In this document: positions 1 to 9,595 of the stretch, one piece after another
Layout: every line of letters starts with the position of its first letter
Numbering within the stretch: position 1 is the first letter of the stretch
Source of the DNA: Paenibacillus sp. GP183
GTDB taxonomy: Bacteria > Bacillota > Bacilli > Paenibacillales > NBRC-103111
Assembly (NCBI RefSeq): GCF_900104695.1
Contig: NZ_FNSW01000001.1
Location: forward strand, 1,302,001 to 1,366,000
Length of the DNA stretch: 64,000 nucleotides
Direction: 5' to 3'
The notes under the pieces: generated by a model
What the model was told of the DNA's origin: nothing
What the model saw: only the letters and a program-made list of their open reading frames with translations
Databases searched by the model: none
Translations under genes and position numbers: made by a program

Positions 1-695
1 ATCGGATTCTTGCCTCGCGTGCTGTCGAAGCCGATTTGAAGGCTGCCCAAGACAAAGCAACCGGGCAAATCAATGCCTGGAAAGCCCAGGACACCGAAAA
101 GTGGAGCCAATCTTTGCAGGCGGCGAAGCTTACGGAATCGGATGTTGAACAGTTTCTAGCCCAGAATTATGCAATGACAAGCTTGCTTAATTCAAGTATC
201 ACAGAAGACGAGTTAAAAGCCAAGTTTCAAGCCAATGTGGCTGCGGATAAAGACATCTATACGGTCGCATCGGTGAGACATATTTTGATCTCCATCAATG
301 ACCCGCAAGGGCAGCCTCTTCGTACCAAGGCAGATGCTTTGGCCAAAGCAAAGGAAATTGCGCTTCAGCTTAAAAATGGCGGCGACTGGGCCAAGCTAGC
401 ACTGGAAAGCTCTGATGATCCAGGCTCTAAGGATCAAGGCGGATTATACAAGGATGCCGAGGTTTCCGCATGGGTACCAGCTTTCAAGAAAGCCGCGGTT
501 GAGCTGCCCATTGGCCAAATTAGCGAACCGGTGGAAACCAGCTTTGGCTACCATGTGATGAAGGTCGAAGCAAGAACCGTCAAAACCTGGGAGCAGGTCA
601 AGCCGGCGTTGATGCTTCAGCTTGCCAAGGCAAAACTGCAAACGTTCGTAGAGCAAGAGCTACCAGGTTTGATTATAAAACTGGATATCAGGTAG
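1..695 (+). CDS. PpiC-type peptidylprolyl isomerase (foldase), 5'-truncated by window edge
   Basis: The frame is open from base 3 to the TAG at 693-695, so only the C-terminal 230 residues are visible and the true start lies outside the window. A parvulin (PpiC) rotamase domain is recognisable: it opens around SVRHILI, passes through a GGDWAKLA segment and DQGGLY, and closes with SFGYHVMKVE. A helical SurA/PrsA-like segment comes before it. Parvulins catalyse cis-trans isomerisation of prolyl bonds; in Bacillota, extracellular members (PrsA and relatives) help exported proteins fold. The secretion signal would be in the missing part, so extracytoplasmic location is an inference. The next gene starts about 40 bases downstream on the same strand. 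Confidence 0.85.
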   Translation, partial: RILASRAVEADLKAAQDKATGQINAWKAQDTEKWSQSLQAAKLTESDVEQFLAQNYAMTSLLNSSITEDELKAKFQANVAADKDIYTVASVRHILISINDPQGQPLRTKADALAKAKEIALQLKNGGDWAKLALESSDDPGSKDQGGLYKDAEVSAWVPAFKKAAVELPIGQISEPVETSFGYHVMKVEARTVKTWEQVKPALMLQLAKAKLQTFVEQELPGLIIKLDIR

Positions 696-737
696 AATAG
701 AATAATGTCTATTTCAGAATGAAGGATGGATTGCAGC

Positions 738-1604
738 ATGTTTGAAGCAAAAGATTGGACCGATTATGAATTGCTCGATACCGGCGGCGGCGAGAAGCTT
801 GAGCGCTGGGGCACCTTTGTCCTGAGAAGGCCCGATCCCCAGATAATATGGCCCCTGGAGAAAGAGTCCCCATCCTGGCAGCAGGCCGATGCTCAGTATC
901 ATCGAAGCTCAAGCGGAGGCGGCCAGTGGGCTTATCGCACAGAGCTTCCCGAACGCTGGACGATAACCTATGACCGGAAGCTTACCTTTTACATCAAGCC
1001 GACTGGCTTTAAGCACACAGGCCTTTTCCCTGAGCAAGCCGTCAATTGGAAATGGATGATGGATAAAATTGAAGCTGCCGGAAGGCCAATCAAAGTGCTC
1101 AACCTCTTTGCTTACACAGGCGGAGCAACGACAGCTTGTGCACATGCAGGGGCTGAGGTATGCCATGTCGACGCATCCAAGGGTGTCGTGCAATGGGCCA
1201 AAGAAAATCTCCATTTGTCCGGTCTTGGTGCTCGTCCTGTTCGTTTTATCACCGATGATGTCTTCAAATTCGTGCAGCGGGAACAGCGCCGCGGCAGCAA
1301 GTATGACGCCATCATTATGGATCCGCCTTCTTATGGGCGCGGTCCGAATGGCGAGACCTGGAAATTGGAGGATGACCTCTTCCCCTTTATTCAGACATGC
1401 ATGTCGATTTTATCCGATAAACCGCTGTTTCTCCTGATCAATTCCTATACCACCGGAATTTCGGCCACAGTGCTTCAAAACATTCTGGCGATCGCCATGA
1501 AGCCTAAATTTGGAGGGAGCATCACCAGCGGCGAAATCGGCTTGCCGATCACACACTCCGGGATGAAATTGCCTTGCGGTATCCTGGCACGCTGGGAGGA
1601 ATAA
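738..1604 (+). CDS. Class I SAM-dependent methyltransferase, RlmI/RlmK-like (COG1092 type)
   Basis: The 288-residue protein has the SAM-binding motif VLNLFAYTGGAT, an acidic motif II (CHVDASKG) and the catalytic-loop motif MDPPSYGRG. These are typical of the 23S rRNA cytosine methyltransferases related to RlmI. The N-terminal PUA domain of RlmI is not evident, so the substrate is uncertain; rRNA is the best inference. An in-frame ATG at 726 would add four residues, but AAGGATGG at 722-729 sits at Shine-Dalgarno distance from the ATG at 738, so I chose 738. The stop is three bases before the start of the RluA-type synthase, which suggests a two-gene RNA-modification operon. Confidence 0.85.
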   Translation: MFEAKDWTDYELLDTGGGEKLERWGTFVLRRPDPQIIWPLEKESPSWQQADAQYHRSSSGGGQWAYRTELPERWTITYDRKLTFYIKPTGFKHTGLFPEQAVNWKWMMDKIEAAGRPIKVLNLFAYTGGATTACAHAGAEVCHVDASKGVVQWAKENLHLSGLGARPVRFITDDVFKFVQREQRRGSKYDAIIMDPPSYGRGPNGETWKLEDDLFPFIQTCMSILSDKPLFLLINSYTTGISATVLQNILAIAMKPKFGGSITSGEIGLPITHSGMKLPCGILARWEE

Positions 1605-1607
1605 AGC

Positions 1608-2306
1608 ATGTCCGGCATTCCTGTCCTCTATGAAGATAACCACATTCTTGTTGTTGTGAAACCGGTCAATATGCCGACTCAAGAGGATGACTCCCGAGAC
1701 CCGGATTTGCTGAACACCCTGAAGGCCGAGCTTAAAGTTCGCTATCAAAAACCGGGAAATGTTTATTTGGGTTTGGTGCACCGTCTGGATCGTCCGGTTG
1801 GAGGCGTGATGGTTTTTGCCAAAACGTCCAAAGCCGCTTCCAGATTATCTGAGGAAGTAAGAACCCGTCATTCGGATAAAACTTATGCAGCCGTTGTTCA
1901 CGGTAAACCGATGAAATCTGAGGATACACTGATTCATTGGCTTCTTAAGGATACGAACCAAAATAACGTTCATGTTGTAAGGGAAGGCGCAGCCGGAGCC
2001 AAAGAAGCCATACTGGATTACCAAACTCTCGGCAGCTCCGATTGGTTAAGCTTAATCAGGATCAAGCTGCACACCGGCCGTTCCCATCAGATTCGAGTCC
2101 AGCTTGCGGCCATCGGCTGCCCGCTATTCGGGGATCAGCGCTATGGGGCCGGTTTGAATAAGCCTGGACAGCAGCTGGCGTTGTGGTCAACCGGGCTTTC
2201 CTTCCAGCATCCCACACTCAAAGAGCCTTTACAATTTAGCTCTCTGCCGCCTCAGCAGCATCCTTGGTCCTTATGGTCCGAATTAATTCGCGACCTTTCC
2301 CAGTAA
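1608..2306 (+). CDS. RluA-family pseudouridine synthase
   Basis: The 232-residue protein carries the RluA-family catalytic motif HRLDRPVGGVMVFAKT, in which the Asp is the nucleophile, and later the LHTGRSHQIRVQ motif followed by GDQRYG. It lacks an N-terminal S4 domain, so it resembles the short members such as YhcT or RluA. The family isomerises uridine to pseudouridine in rRNA or tRNA; the target site cannot be read from sequence. GGAGGA at 1595-1600 supports the ATG at 1608. Its last 24 bases overlap the 3' end of the convergent MarR gene. Confidence 0.92.
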   Translation: MSGIPVLYEDNHILVVVKPVNMPTQEDDSRDPDLLNTLKAELKVRYQKPGNVYLGLVHRLDRPVGGVMVFAKTSKAASRLSEEVRTRHSDKTYAAVVHGKPMKSEDTLIHWLLKDTNQNNVHVVREGAAGAKEAILDYQTLGSSDWLSLIRIKLHTGRSHQIRVQLAAIGCPLFGDQRYGAGLNKPGQQLALWSTGLSFQHPTLKEPLQFSSLPPQQHPWSLWSELIRDLSQ

Positions 2307-2687
2307 ATAGATCAGCAGCTTTTGATTATGGGCGGAAACGCGATTCAGGTAAGCATTCAGCAATAGTTCCCGAATGCGCACGCCTCTATCGCATTCCGCT
2401 TTTCCTTTGTCCGTCACATTGACCCAGACGATGCGGCGATCCTTTTCGTCGCGTTCACGGGCAATCAGCTCGCTCTTCTCCATGCGGTCCAGCAATGTCG
2501 TGATCGCCGCGGGCGTGGTCGCAAGAAATTCGATCAAATCCGAAGGCTTCATCCGATCCCCTGCCATCAGCAGCTCCAATACGTTGAGCTGTCCTTCCGT
2601 CAAAGTCGGCGCAAGCTGAGCTTCCATCTGCGACTTTAACTCCTTGCTCAATTTCAGCCATATTTTTCCGAATTCGTGAGAATACAT
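2283..2687 (-). CDS. MarR-family transcriptional regulator
   Basis: This is a 134-residue winged-helix protein of typical MarR length. The recognition-helix region LIEFLATTPAAITTLLDRME is followed by a wing containing RERDEKDRRIVWVNVT, the usual MarR DR-D-R pattern. An upstream in-frame ATG at 2711 exists, but AGAGAGG lies just before the ATG at 2687, so the shorter form is preferred. It overlaps the end of the RluA-type gene tail to tail and faces the 55-aa gene head to head. MarR proteins usually repress neighbouring genes in response to small ligands or oxidants; no target is obvious here beyond its own promoter region. Confidence 0.9.
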   Translation of the reverse strand: MYSHEFGKIWLKLSKELKSQMEAQLAPTLTEGQLNVLELLMAGDRMKPSDLIEFLATTPAAITTLLDRMEKSELIARERDEKDRRIVWVNVTDKGKAECDRGVRIRELLLNAYLNRVSAHNQKLLIYLLGKVAN

Positions 2688-2870
2688 AGACAACCTCTCT
2701 TTCCGCAGCATCTACCTCAAAGTATAGCATTATATAAAGGTTAATGGCATTAATATTTTCAGACAAAACCCGCGTTCTTATGGGAATTTTGTCGAGAATA
2801 GGCGCTTTTAACCTTTGCGGCTGAGCCCACATACAATGCTTTATAAGTCAGGCTAAAGGAGCGTTTCAAT

Positions 2871-3038
2871 ATGGAAGCATGGAAGCAAGAACTCGGGGAA
2901 AAGGCGATAATTCTAGGCATACTAAAAGACCCGCAATGGCTGGATCGAATGGATGATCCGTTGCCATTGTGGGCCGTATTGGAAATAGTGGTTCAGCTGC
3001 TCGATAAGCTGGATCCCCCGTCCGTCAGTTATGATTAA
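2871..3038 (+). CDS. Small hypothetical protein (55 aa)
   Basis: A short frame starts [12 protein letters not shown] and ends SVSYD. AAAGGAG at 2855-2861 is placed correctly for the ATG at 2871. It lies between the divergent MarR gene and convergent parC, and its TAA overlaps the parC stop codon on the other strand, an economical arrangement that supports it being real. The sequence is acidic and leucine-rich and probably helical. No family is recognised and no function is proposed. Confidence 0.6.
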   Translation: MEAWKQELGEKAIILGILKDPQWLDRMDDPLPLWAVLEIVVQLLDKLDPPSVSYD

Positions 3039-5470
3039 GGGGCTCGAAGCACATCGACGATCGAATCGGTTTTCCCGACTGTGATTAACTGCCTGCCCGG
3101 CGCTTTGCGGTCCTCGAGCGGAGCTGTCTCGGTGGAGAAGCGAATCCGCTCCCCGCTGGCCATAATGGCTGTGATGATGTAATCCATCTTCACAATGAAT
3201 GTGCGGATCAGCATAGAGCCGTTAGGCCTTACCCGCTTGCCTTCCTTGAATTCGAAGGTCAGGATGCCTTTGCCCCCGCGGCCCTGGATCGGGTAATCCA
3301 CGACCAAGGAACGCTTGGCATAGCCAAGGTCTGAAATCACGAGCACCTCGCCCTCGTCCCCATAAATCCACTCTGCGGCGATGACCTCGTCATCATCCTT
3401 CAGCTGAATGCCGCGAACGCCAGCTGCCGCGCGTCCCATTGGATTCACTTCCTCTTCCCGGAAGCGAATGCTCATGCCCTGCTTGGTGACGAGCAGAATC
3501 TCCTTCGTGTTGTCGCTCAGATGGACATGAATCACTTCATCCTGATCGGACAGCTTGCAAGCGACAATCCCGATGGAGCGGTTGGTCATGTATTCTTTAA
3601 GCTCAGTACGCTTCACTTGTCCCTTGCGGGTTACAAACACTAAAGATTTGGTTGGATCGTCGAAGTTCTTTAAAGGGATTACATTGACGATACGGTCCTC
3701 CTTGGCGATTGGAATCACATTTACAATCGCGGTGCCGTTCTCTTTCCATTTATACTCAGGCACTTGATGGACAGGCAGGAGGTAGTACTGGCCTCTCTTC
3801 GTGAAAATCAGCAGGCTTTCAATGGTGTTGACATCAAGCAGAAAGCGCATGAAATCACCTTCTTTGACGCCAGTGCTTTCCATTTCCCCGCCGGAGCGCG
3901 TAAAGGAGAGCTTGCTGGTGCGCTTAACGTAGCCTTCGTTCGAGAGCGTAACGAACACATCCTCAGAGGTTACCATAACCTCCAACCCCACCTTAAGCTC
4001 CTCCACTTCGCCTTGAAGCTCGGATCGACGATCTATTCCATATTTGGTGCGGATTTCGCCCATTTCCTCTTTAATGACGCCAAGCAGCTTCTTGATGCTT
4101 CCGAGAATGCCGCGCAAATAAGCGATGGTTTTCTCAACATCCTTCAGCTCTTTTTCAAGCGAATGAATTTCCAAATTCGTCAAACGGTACAGCTGCAGCA
4201 CCAGAATGGCATCCGCTTGCCGCTCTGAAAAACCGAACTGAGCAACGAGATTGTTTTGCGCGTCCTGCCTGTTCTTGGAAGCTTTGATGCAGGCAATGAC
4301 CTCGTCGAGGATATTGAGCGCCTTCACGAGGCCTTCCAGCACGTGTGCCCGGTCTTCTGCTTTCTCCAGCTCATACTGAGAGCGGAAGGTTACAACTTCC
4401 TTCTGGTGCTCGATGTAGGCTTCAAGGATATCTTTGATCCCAAGCTGTCTGGGATGTTTGTTGACAATTGCGACCATATTGAAATTGTAAGTGACCTGCA
4501 GGTCGGTTTTTTTCAGCAAATAGGCAAGTATACCCTGTGCGTCTGCCTCTTTCTTCAGCTCGATGACAATCCGCAGCCCGTTGCGTCCGCTTTCGTCGCG
4601 AACCTCGGCGATACCCTCTACCTTTTTCTCCAACCGAATATTTTCCATTGCCGTAACGAGGCGAGATTTGACGACCTGATAAGGAATCTCGGTTATCACA
4701 ATTTGCTGTCTGCCGCCGCGCATATCTTCGATGGCCGTCTTGGCGCGGATATGGATGCGCCCCTTGCCGGTTTGATAAGCTTCGCGGATGCCATCCTCAC
4801 CCATAATGATCCCGCCTGTCGGGAAATCGGGGCCTTTGATAATGCCCATCAGCTCTTCGAGCGTGATGTCCGGCCTATCGATCAAGGCGATGCAGGCGTC
4901 AATGACCTCTCGGAGGTTATGCGTCGGGATTTCCGTGGCAAAGCCGGAAGAAATGCCGCTGACTCCGTTTACCAGCAAGTTCGGATAACGCGATGGCAGC
5001 ACAACAGGTTCCTTGGTCGTATTGTCGAAGTTATCCTTGAACTGCACAGTCCGCTTCTCAATATCGCGAAGCAGCTCCATCGCGATTTCAGACAAGCGGG
5101 CTTCGGTATAACGCATGGCAGCTGCAGGATCATCATCCTGCGAACCCCAGTTGCCGTGGCCGTCGATGAGCACGTGGCCCATTTTCCAAGGCTGCGCCAT
5201 CCGCACCATGCCTTCGTAGATGGAGGAATCTCCGTGAGGGTGATAATTCCCCATGACATCCCCGACGGTTTTGGCCGACTTGCGGTACGGCTTGTCCGGC
5301 GTATTGCCGGCATCGTACATCGCATAAAGAATTCTGCGCTGAACAGGCTTCAGCCCATCCCGGACATCCGGAATCGCCCTGTCTTGTATAATATATTTGG
5401 AATAACGCCCGAATCGATCTCCTACGATTTCTTCCAGAAAAGCGGGTAAAAACTGCTCAAGTATGCTCAA
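3035..5470 (-). CDS. parC: DNA topoisomerase IV subunit A
   Basis: The 811-residue protein is the DNA breakage-rejoining subunit of topoisomerase IV, which decatenates daughter chromosomes together with ParE. Residues 18-50 ([19 protein letters not shown] then [11 protein letters not shown]) and the quinolone-resistance region [12 protein letters not shown] (77-88) are clear. The catalytic Tyr is residue 121 in [10 protein letters not shown]. Ser82 and Glu86, at the E. coli S80/E84 positions, are the quinolone-sensitive type. The C-terminal part has the repeated beta-pinwheel blades of GyrA/ParC. I assign ParC rather than GyrA because of its similarity to B. subtilis ParC and its place directly after parE. 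Translation starts at TTG (5470), since a stop lies three codons upstream and no ATG is available. The gap to parE is 13 bases. Confidence 0.96.
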   Translation of the reverse strand: MSILEQFLPAFLEEIVGDRFGRYSKYIIQDRAIPDVRDGLKPVQRRILYAMYDAGNTPDKPYRKSAKTVGDVMGNYHPHGDSSIYEGMVRMAQPWKMGHVLIDGHGNWGSQDDDPAAAMRYTEARLSEIAMELLRDIEKRTVQFKDNFDNTTKEPVVLPSRYPNLLVNGVSGISSGFATEIPTHNLREVIDACIALIDRPDITLEELMGIIKGPDFPTGGIIMGEDGIREAYQTGKGRIHIRAKTAIEDMRGGRQQIVITEIPYQVVKSRLVTAMENIRLEKKVEGIAEVRDESGRNGLRIVIELKKEADAQGILAYLLKKTDLQVTYNFNMVAIVNKHPRQLGIKDILEAYIEHQKEVVTFRSQYELEKAEDRAHVLEGLVKALNILDEVIACIKASKNRQDAQNNLVAQFGFSERQADAILVLQLYRLTNLEIHSLEKELKDVEKTIAYLRGILGSIKKLLGVIKEEMGEIRTKYGIDRRSELQGEVEELKVGLEVMVTSEDVFVTLSNEGYVKRTSKLSFTRSGGEMESTGVKEGDFMRFLLDVNTIESLLIFTKRGQYYLLPVHQVPEYKWKENGTAIVNVIPIAKEDRIVNVIPLKNFDDPTKSLVFVTRKGQVKRTELKEYMTNRSIGIVACKLSDQDEVIHVHLSDNTKEILLVTKQGMSIRFREEEVNPMGRAAAGVRGIQLKDDDEVIAAEWIYGDEGEVLVISDLGYAKRSLVVDYPIQGRGGKGILTFEFKEGKRVRPNGSMLIRTFIVKMDYIITAIMASGERIRFSTETAPLEDRKAPGRQLITVGKTDSIVDVLRAP

Positions 5471-5483
5471 TTCCAGTCACCAC

Positions 5484-7457
5484 TCATTCCACATATTCCG
5501 TAAAGTCTACATTCTCAATAATCCAACGCTTTCGCGGGTCTACTTTGTCTCCCATAAGCGTGGATACCCTGCGTTCCGCTTTCGCGGCGTCTTCAATCTG
5601 CACCTGAAGCAGTGTGCGGGATTCGGGATTCATCGTGGTTTCCCACAGCTGATCAGGATTCATTTCGCCGAGACCTTTGTAGCGTTGAAGCTCGCTTTGT
5701 TTGCCGAACTCCTTGGTCATCGCCGCAAGCTGATCATCTGTCCAGGCATAACGAACAGCAGTGTTCTTGCCCGCTTTTTTCGTCAGCTTGAACAGCGGCG
5801 GCTGGGCGATATATACCTTACCACCGTCAATCAGCTGTTTCATATAGCGGTAAAAGAAAGTCAGCAGCAGCACTTGAATGTGCGCTCCATCGGTGTCGGC
5901 ATCGGTCATGATGATGATTTTGCCGTAATTGCATTCATCCAAATCAAACTCGGACCCAACGCCCGCACCAATCGCCGCAATAATCGCCTTATATTCGTCG
6001 TTCTTCATAACGTCGAGCAGCTTAGCCTTCTCGGGATTCATCGGCTTGCCCTTGAGCGGAAGAATAGCTTGATGCTTAGAATCCCTGCCCTGCTTGGCTG
6101 AACCTCCCGCAGAATCGCCTTCGACGATAAACAGTTCATTGCTCATCAAATCCTTGGATTGAGCGGGTGTCAATTTCCCGTTCAAGTTCGAGCTTTCGCT
6201 GCGGCCCTTTTTGCCGCTGCGGATTTCCTCGCGGGCTTTACGTGCAGCTTCGCGCGCTTTGGAGGCCTGAACGGCTTTCTTCAGCATCATCTGGCCAACC
6301 TGCGGATTCTCTTCAAGAAACACGCTCATCTTATCGGTCACGATGGCATCGACAGCACCTCGAGCCGATGCGCTGCCAAGCTGGTCCTTGGTTTGGCCTA
6401 CGAATTCGACCTCTCCCATCTTGATGTTGATAACGGCCATCATGCCCTCGCGCAGGTCCGTACCATCGAGATTCTTATCTTTCTCTTTAAGCAGTCCAGC
6501 TTTTCGGGCATATTCATTCATCACACGGGTATAGGCCGTCTTAAAGCCTGTCTCATGCGTTCCGCCGCCGCGCGTTGGGATGGAATTGACAAAGGAAGCG
6601 AGCGTCTCAGTATATCCATCGTTATATTGGAGCGCCACTTCAACCTCGATATCGTCCTTTTCGGAAGCAAAATGAATGACGCTGTGCAGCACGGTTTTAT
6701 CCTCATTGAGGAATTCCACGAACTGCTTGGCTCCGCCCTCATATTGGAAGGTTTCCTGATTATCGGTTCGCTCGTCCTTCAAGCTCACTTGAAGACCGGA
6801 GTTAAGGAAAGCAATTTCTTGCAGCCGCTCTGACAAGGAATCATAGTTGATAGTGATCCCGCTTTGAAATACCCGCCGATCCGGCTTGAACGTCACTTTG
6901 GTTCCTGTGCGGTTCGTATTGCCTAGTATCTCAAGTCCGCCTACAGGCTCGCCAACGTGCTCTTTACCGTCAGCATCCACCCAATATTCAAAGCGCTGCT
7001 TGTGAATTTTTCCGTCGCGATAGATCTCGACTTCGAGCCACTCGGAGAGCGCATTCGTTACCGACGCACCAACTCCGTGCAAGCCGCCTGATTTTTTATA
7101 TCCGGCCCCGCCAAACTTGCCGCCCGCATGTAAAATCGTGAATACAACCTGCGGTGTAGGTATTCCAATCTTATGCATGCCAGTAGGAATGCCGCGTCCG
7201 TTATCAGTGACAGTAATAGATTGGTCTTTATGTATAATAACCCCTATCTTGGTGCAATATTTCGCAAGATGCTCGTCGACCGCGTTATCCACGATCTCCC
7301 AAATCAAATGGTGAAGACCAGATGTACTGGTACTGCCGATGTACATACCCGGTCTTTTGCGGACTGCAACCAGCCCTTCGAGTACCTGAATCTCATCAGC
7401 GCCATAATTCGCATCAAGGGCACCTTGATTTGTAAATATATCTAGCTGCTCGGCCAT
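5484..7457 (-). CDS. parE: DNA topoisomerase IV subunit B
   Basis: The 657-residue ATPase subunit of topoisomerase IV shows the GHKL fold (EIVDNAVDEHLA, TVTDNGRGIPTG, GGLHGVGASVTNALS) and the TOPRIM domain (IVEGDSAGGSAKQGRD, then MTDADTDGAHI). The C-terminal block YKGLGEMNPDQLWETTM follows. A TTG one codon upstream is in frame, but the AGGAGG at 7465-7470 is spaced seven bases from the ATG at 7457, which I take as the start. parC follows in the same operon. Upstream lies a block of 40-bp tandem repeats (7471-7620) and then an ABC permease in the same direction, so parE may be read from upstream or from a promoter in the repeats. Confidence 0.96.
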   Translation of the reverse strand: MAEQLDIFTNQGALDANYGADEIQVLEGLVAVRKRPGMYIGSTSTSGLHHLIWEIVDNAVDEHLAKYCTKIGVIIHKDQSITVTDNGRGIPTGMHKIGIPTPQVVFTILHAGGKFGGAGYKKSGGLHGVGASVTNALSEWLEVEIYRDGKIHKQRFEYWVDADGKEHVGEPVGGLEILGNTNRTGTKVTFKPDRRVFQSGITINYDSLSERLQEIAFLNSGLQVSLKDERTDNQETFQYEGGAKQFVEFLNEDKTVLHSVIHFASEKDDIEVEVALQYNDGYTETLASFVNSIPTRGGGTHETGFKTAYTRVMNEYARKAGLLKEKDKNLDGTDLREGMMAVINIKMGEVEFVGQTKDQLGSASARGAVDAIVTDKMSVFLEENPQVGQMMLKKAVQASKAREAARKAREEIRSGKKGRSESSNLNGKLTPAQSKDLMSNELFIVEGDSAGGSAKQGRDSKHQAILPLKGKPMNPEKAKLLDVMKNDEYKAIIAAIGAGVGSEFDLDECNYGKIIIMTDADTDGAHIQVLLLTFFYRYMKQLIDGGKVYIAQPPLFKLTKKAGKNTAVRYAWTDDQLAAMTKEFGKQSELQRYKGLGEMNPDQLWETTMNPESRTLLQVQIEDAAKAERRVSTLMGDKVDPRKRWIIENVDFTEYVE

Positions 7458-7470
7458 CAAAGCGCCTCCT

Positions 7471-7620
7471 CAGAGTTTTTCGTAGAAAAACTTACATCGT
7501 AAGCATCTACTTTAGAATTTTCGTAGAAAATTTACTTCGTAAGCATCTACCTTAGAATTTTCGTAGAAAATTTACTTCGTAAGCATCTACTTTAGAGTTT
7601 TCGTAGAAAATTTACTTCGT
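7471..7620. repeat. Tandem 40-bp repeats, about 3.75 copies, upstream of parE
   Basis: Three units of 40 bases occupy 7501-7540, 7541-7580 and 7581-7620, differing at only one or two positions, and a diverged 30-base partial unit occupies 7471-7500. Each unit contains a small inverted repeat, TTTTC-GTA-GAAAA, and a second short one, CTTCGTAAG. The block fills the whole gap between the permease stop codon (7620) and the parE ribosome-binding site. Part of the unit (AAGTAGATGC then GAAGTAA on the minus strand) resembles the dispersed repeat at 14500 and 27141. Confidence 0.95.
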
Positions 7621-8621
7621 TAATTGAATATATCCTTCCGGGTAAAGACTGTAAAGGAAACGATTAAAGAGGCAATCGCCCAAAGAGCAAGCACACTGAG
7701 CGAGAAGCTCAAATCCATCCCTTTAATCGGCGGATTAGCTCCTGTTAAATATCTGGTCAAATCAAGATTGACCATAAATAAATATTTCGCTGTCTCCCAC
7801 GAGGAAACCATGTTCGAAAGGATCGTACCCGATATGAGTACGGCCAGCATAATGCCCATGCCTGCGGCAGTTGATCGAACAAGCACTGAGAGCATCAGCG
7901 ACATGAGGGCCACAACCAAAGCTGAGAACCAAACGAGGCCGAATTCCATAATAATGAAAAGCCATTGCCCCACAGCCCTGACATGACTGAAGTCCACATC
8001 GGATCCATTCGCTGTTATACCGACGAAAACTGGAAGGTCCCAGCCGCCGAAGCCAAAAACGATGCCTGAAACGAGGTAACATAGCACACCTGTAGACAGT
8101 ATGGTCAGCGAAGTAAACAAGACCAGCGTGATTAACTTGCTCATTAGGATTTTCCACCGTCTTATGGGTCTTGTCAACAATAATTTAATAGTCCCCGTAG
8201 AATGCTCAGATGATACGATGTCCGCAGAAATGACCATAATGATCAGCGGGATGAATAATCCTACTGCGTTTTTCACAAACTCGCGGGTAAAAGTCACCGC
8301 ATTCGGCGATGAAGGATCGACGTTTTTTTCCAAATAATAATTCGCGATCTGGGTTCTCGCCCTGAGTTGCAGCTTCCATTCTTCCGGAGTGCGCGGGCTG
8401 CTGAGTGTTTTTTGCCAATCGATGATTTGTTGGCGCTGAACGGCTCTCCAATCCTGGGTGCCGAACTGCTTCTGGGTATTTTGGGAAACCCGCATTTGCG
8501 CGTAAGTAAACATGGGAATGAGCGCAAGCAGGATGAGTAAAATGACATAAAAACGCTTTTTCTTGATCATTTTAAGGCATTCATTTTTGACGAGAGCGAC
8601 CATATTATTCAATTCTTTCAC
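7620..8621 (-). CDS. ABC-2 type transporter permease
   Basis: The 333-residue membrane protein pairs with the ABC ATPase just upstream. Hydrophobic segments are visible near residues 24-44, 118-138, 155-190, 215-270 and at the C-terminus (VLALWAIASLIVSFTVF). The pattern of one N-terminal helix, a long extracytoplasmic loop and then a helix cluster fits ABC-2 permeases, as does the sequence SSEHSTGTIKLLLTRPI after the second helix. The annotated GTG at 8621 overlaps the ATPase gene. The ATG at 8603, one base after the ATPase stop, is an equally plausible start. The substrate is unknown; relatives export peptides, drugs or Na+. Confidence 0.88.
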   Translation of the reverse strand: MKELNNMVALVKNECLKMIKKKRFYVILLILLALIPMFTYAQMRVSQNTQKQFGTQDWRAVQRQQIIDWQKTLSSPRTPEEWKLQLRARTQIANYYLEKNVDPSSPNAVTFTREFVKNAVGLFIPLIIMVISADIVSSEHSTGTIKLLLTRPIRRWKILMSKLITLVLFTSLTILSTGVLCYLVSGIVFGFGGWDLPVFVGITANGSDVDFSHVRAVGQWLFIIMEFGLVWFSALVVALMSLMLSVLVRSTAAGMGIMLAVLISGTILSNMVSSWETAKYLFMVNLDLTRYLTGANPPIKGMDLSFSLSVLALWAIASLIVSFTVFTRKDIFN

Positions 8622-9582
8622 CCTCAGTCAGGCTCAAGAACAAATCTTCGAGCGTTGGATTTTTAATTTCGACTGAAAATAAGCTGACGCCTGCCTCGAC
8701 TAGAAATCGGCTGAGCTCAGGAACAGACTCTACATTCATTTGCGTGACGATACTCATATTATTTGCGCTGCCTATGGCAATCTGATCCTCCGTATTTTGT
8801 TCCTCAATCGCTTGAACATAGGGTGACTCTTGAATCAGCTTCAATGCGACTTCACCCGGAGCAACAGTCCAAACCACTTTGCCTCCGGCTTGATCGATCA
8901 GCTCATCCACTTTGCCCACCTGTATGACCTGTCCATGACTGATGATGGCAACCCGGTCACAAAGCTGCTGAATTTCGCTGAGCAAATGACTGGAAACAAA
9001 TAGACTTAAACCGCCTTCTGCCAGCATGCGAATGAACTCCCGCATTTCTTTGATCCCCTGCGGATCAAGTCCGTTCGTAGGCTCATCGAGAATAAGCAGC
9101 TTTGGCCTGCCAAGGAGTGCCTGGGCGATACCCAGCCGCTGCCTCATGCCCAGTGAGTACGTACGCACCTTATCATGAATGCGTTGATTCATCCCGACAA
9201 TGGCAACAACCTCTTCAATCCGTTTGTCATCCACATCAGGCAGCATTCTTGCAAAATGCTCCAGATTTTCCCATCCCGTCAAATAGGAATAGAGCTCGGG
9301 ATTTTCCACGATGCAGCCTACATACTGCAGCGCTTCATTATGATGCTTCTGCACATCGAAGCCGCATATCGTAATCGTGCCCTCAGTCGGCCGAATCAAA
9401 TCAACCAGCATGCGGATGGTGGTCGTTTTACCGGAGCCGTTTGGACCGAGGAAACCGAAGATTTCGCCGGCGTATACGTCAAAGGTGATGCCTTTGATGA
9501 TTTCTTTATCTTTAATCCGTTTTTTCACATTTTTGACCGAAAGCACGATAGTTGTATCGGGAGCAGCGGGCGTCAAAGGCAT
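8605..9582 (-). CDS. ABC transporter ATP-binding protein (BcrA/CcmA-like)
   Basis: The 325-residue ATPase has Walker A GPNGSGKTTT, signature YSLGMRQRLGIAQAL, Walker B LLILDEPTNGLDPQG and a switch His in VSSHLLSE. A C-terminal accessory region of about 100 residues follows, as in ABC-2 exporters of the bacitracin/lantibiotic-immunity type. AAAGGAGA precedes the ATG at 9582 and overlaps the end of the SGNH hydrolase gene, implying co-translation. It energises the permease encoded downstream; the cargo cannot be deduced. Confidence 0.93.
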   Translation of the reverse strand: MPLTPAAPDTTIVLSVKNVKKRIKDKEIIKGITFDVYAGEIFGFLGPNGSGKTTTIRMLVDLIRPTEGTITICGFDVQKHHNEALQYVGCIVENPELYSYLTGWENLEHFARMLPDVDDKRIEEVVAIVGMNQRIHDKVRTYSLGMRQRLGIAQALLGRPKLLILDEPTNGLDPQGIKEMREFIRMLAEGGLSLFVSSHLLSEIQQLCDRVAIISHGQVIQVGKVDELIDQAGGKVVWTVAPGEVALKLIQESPYVQAIEEQNTEDQIAIGSANNMSIVTQMNVESVPELSRFLVEAGVSLFSVEIKNPTLEDLFLSLTEGERIE

Positions 9583-9595
9583 AAATGTCTCCTTT

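Noticed and set aside
4256-5449. A 397-codon open frame antisense to parC.
   Set aside because: It lies entirely opposite conserved parC codons, has no ribosome site and shows no protein family; it mirrors parC codon structure.
3035-7457. Assignment of the topoisomerase pair as gyrA and gyrB.
   Set aside because: Length, N-terminal sequence and parE-parC order without recF or dnaN fit topoisomerase IV better.
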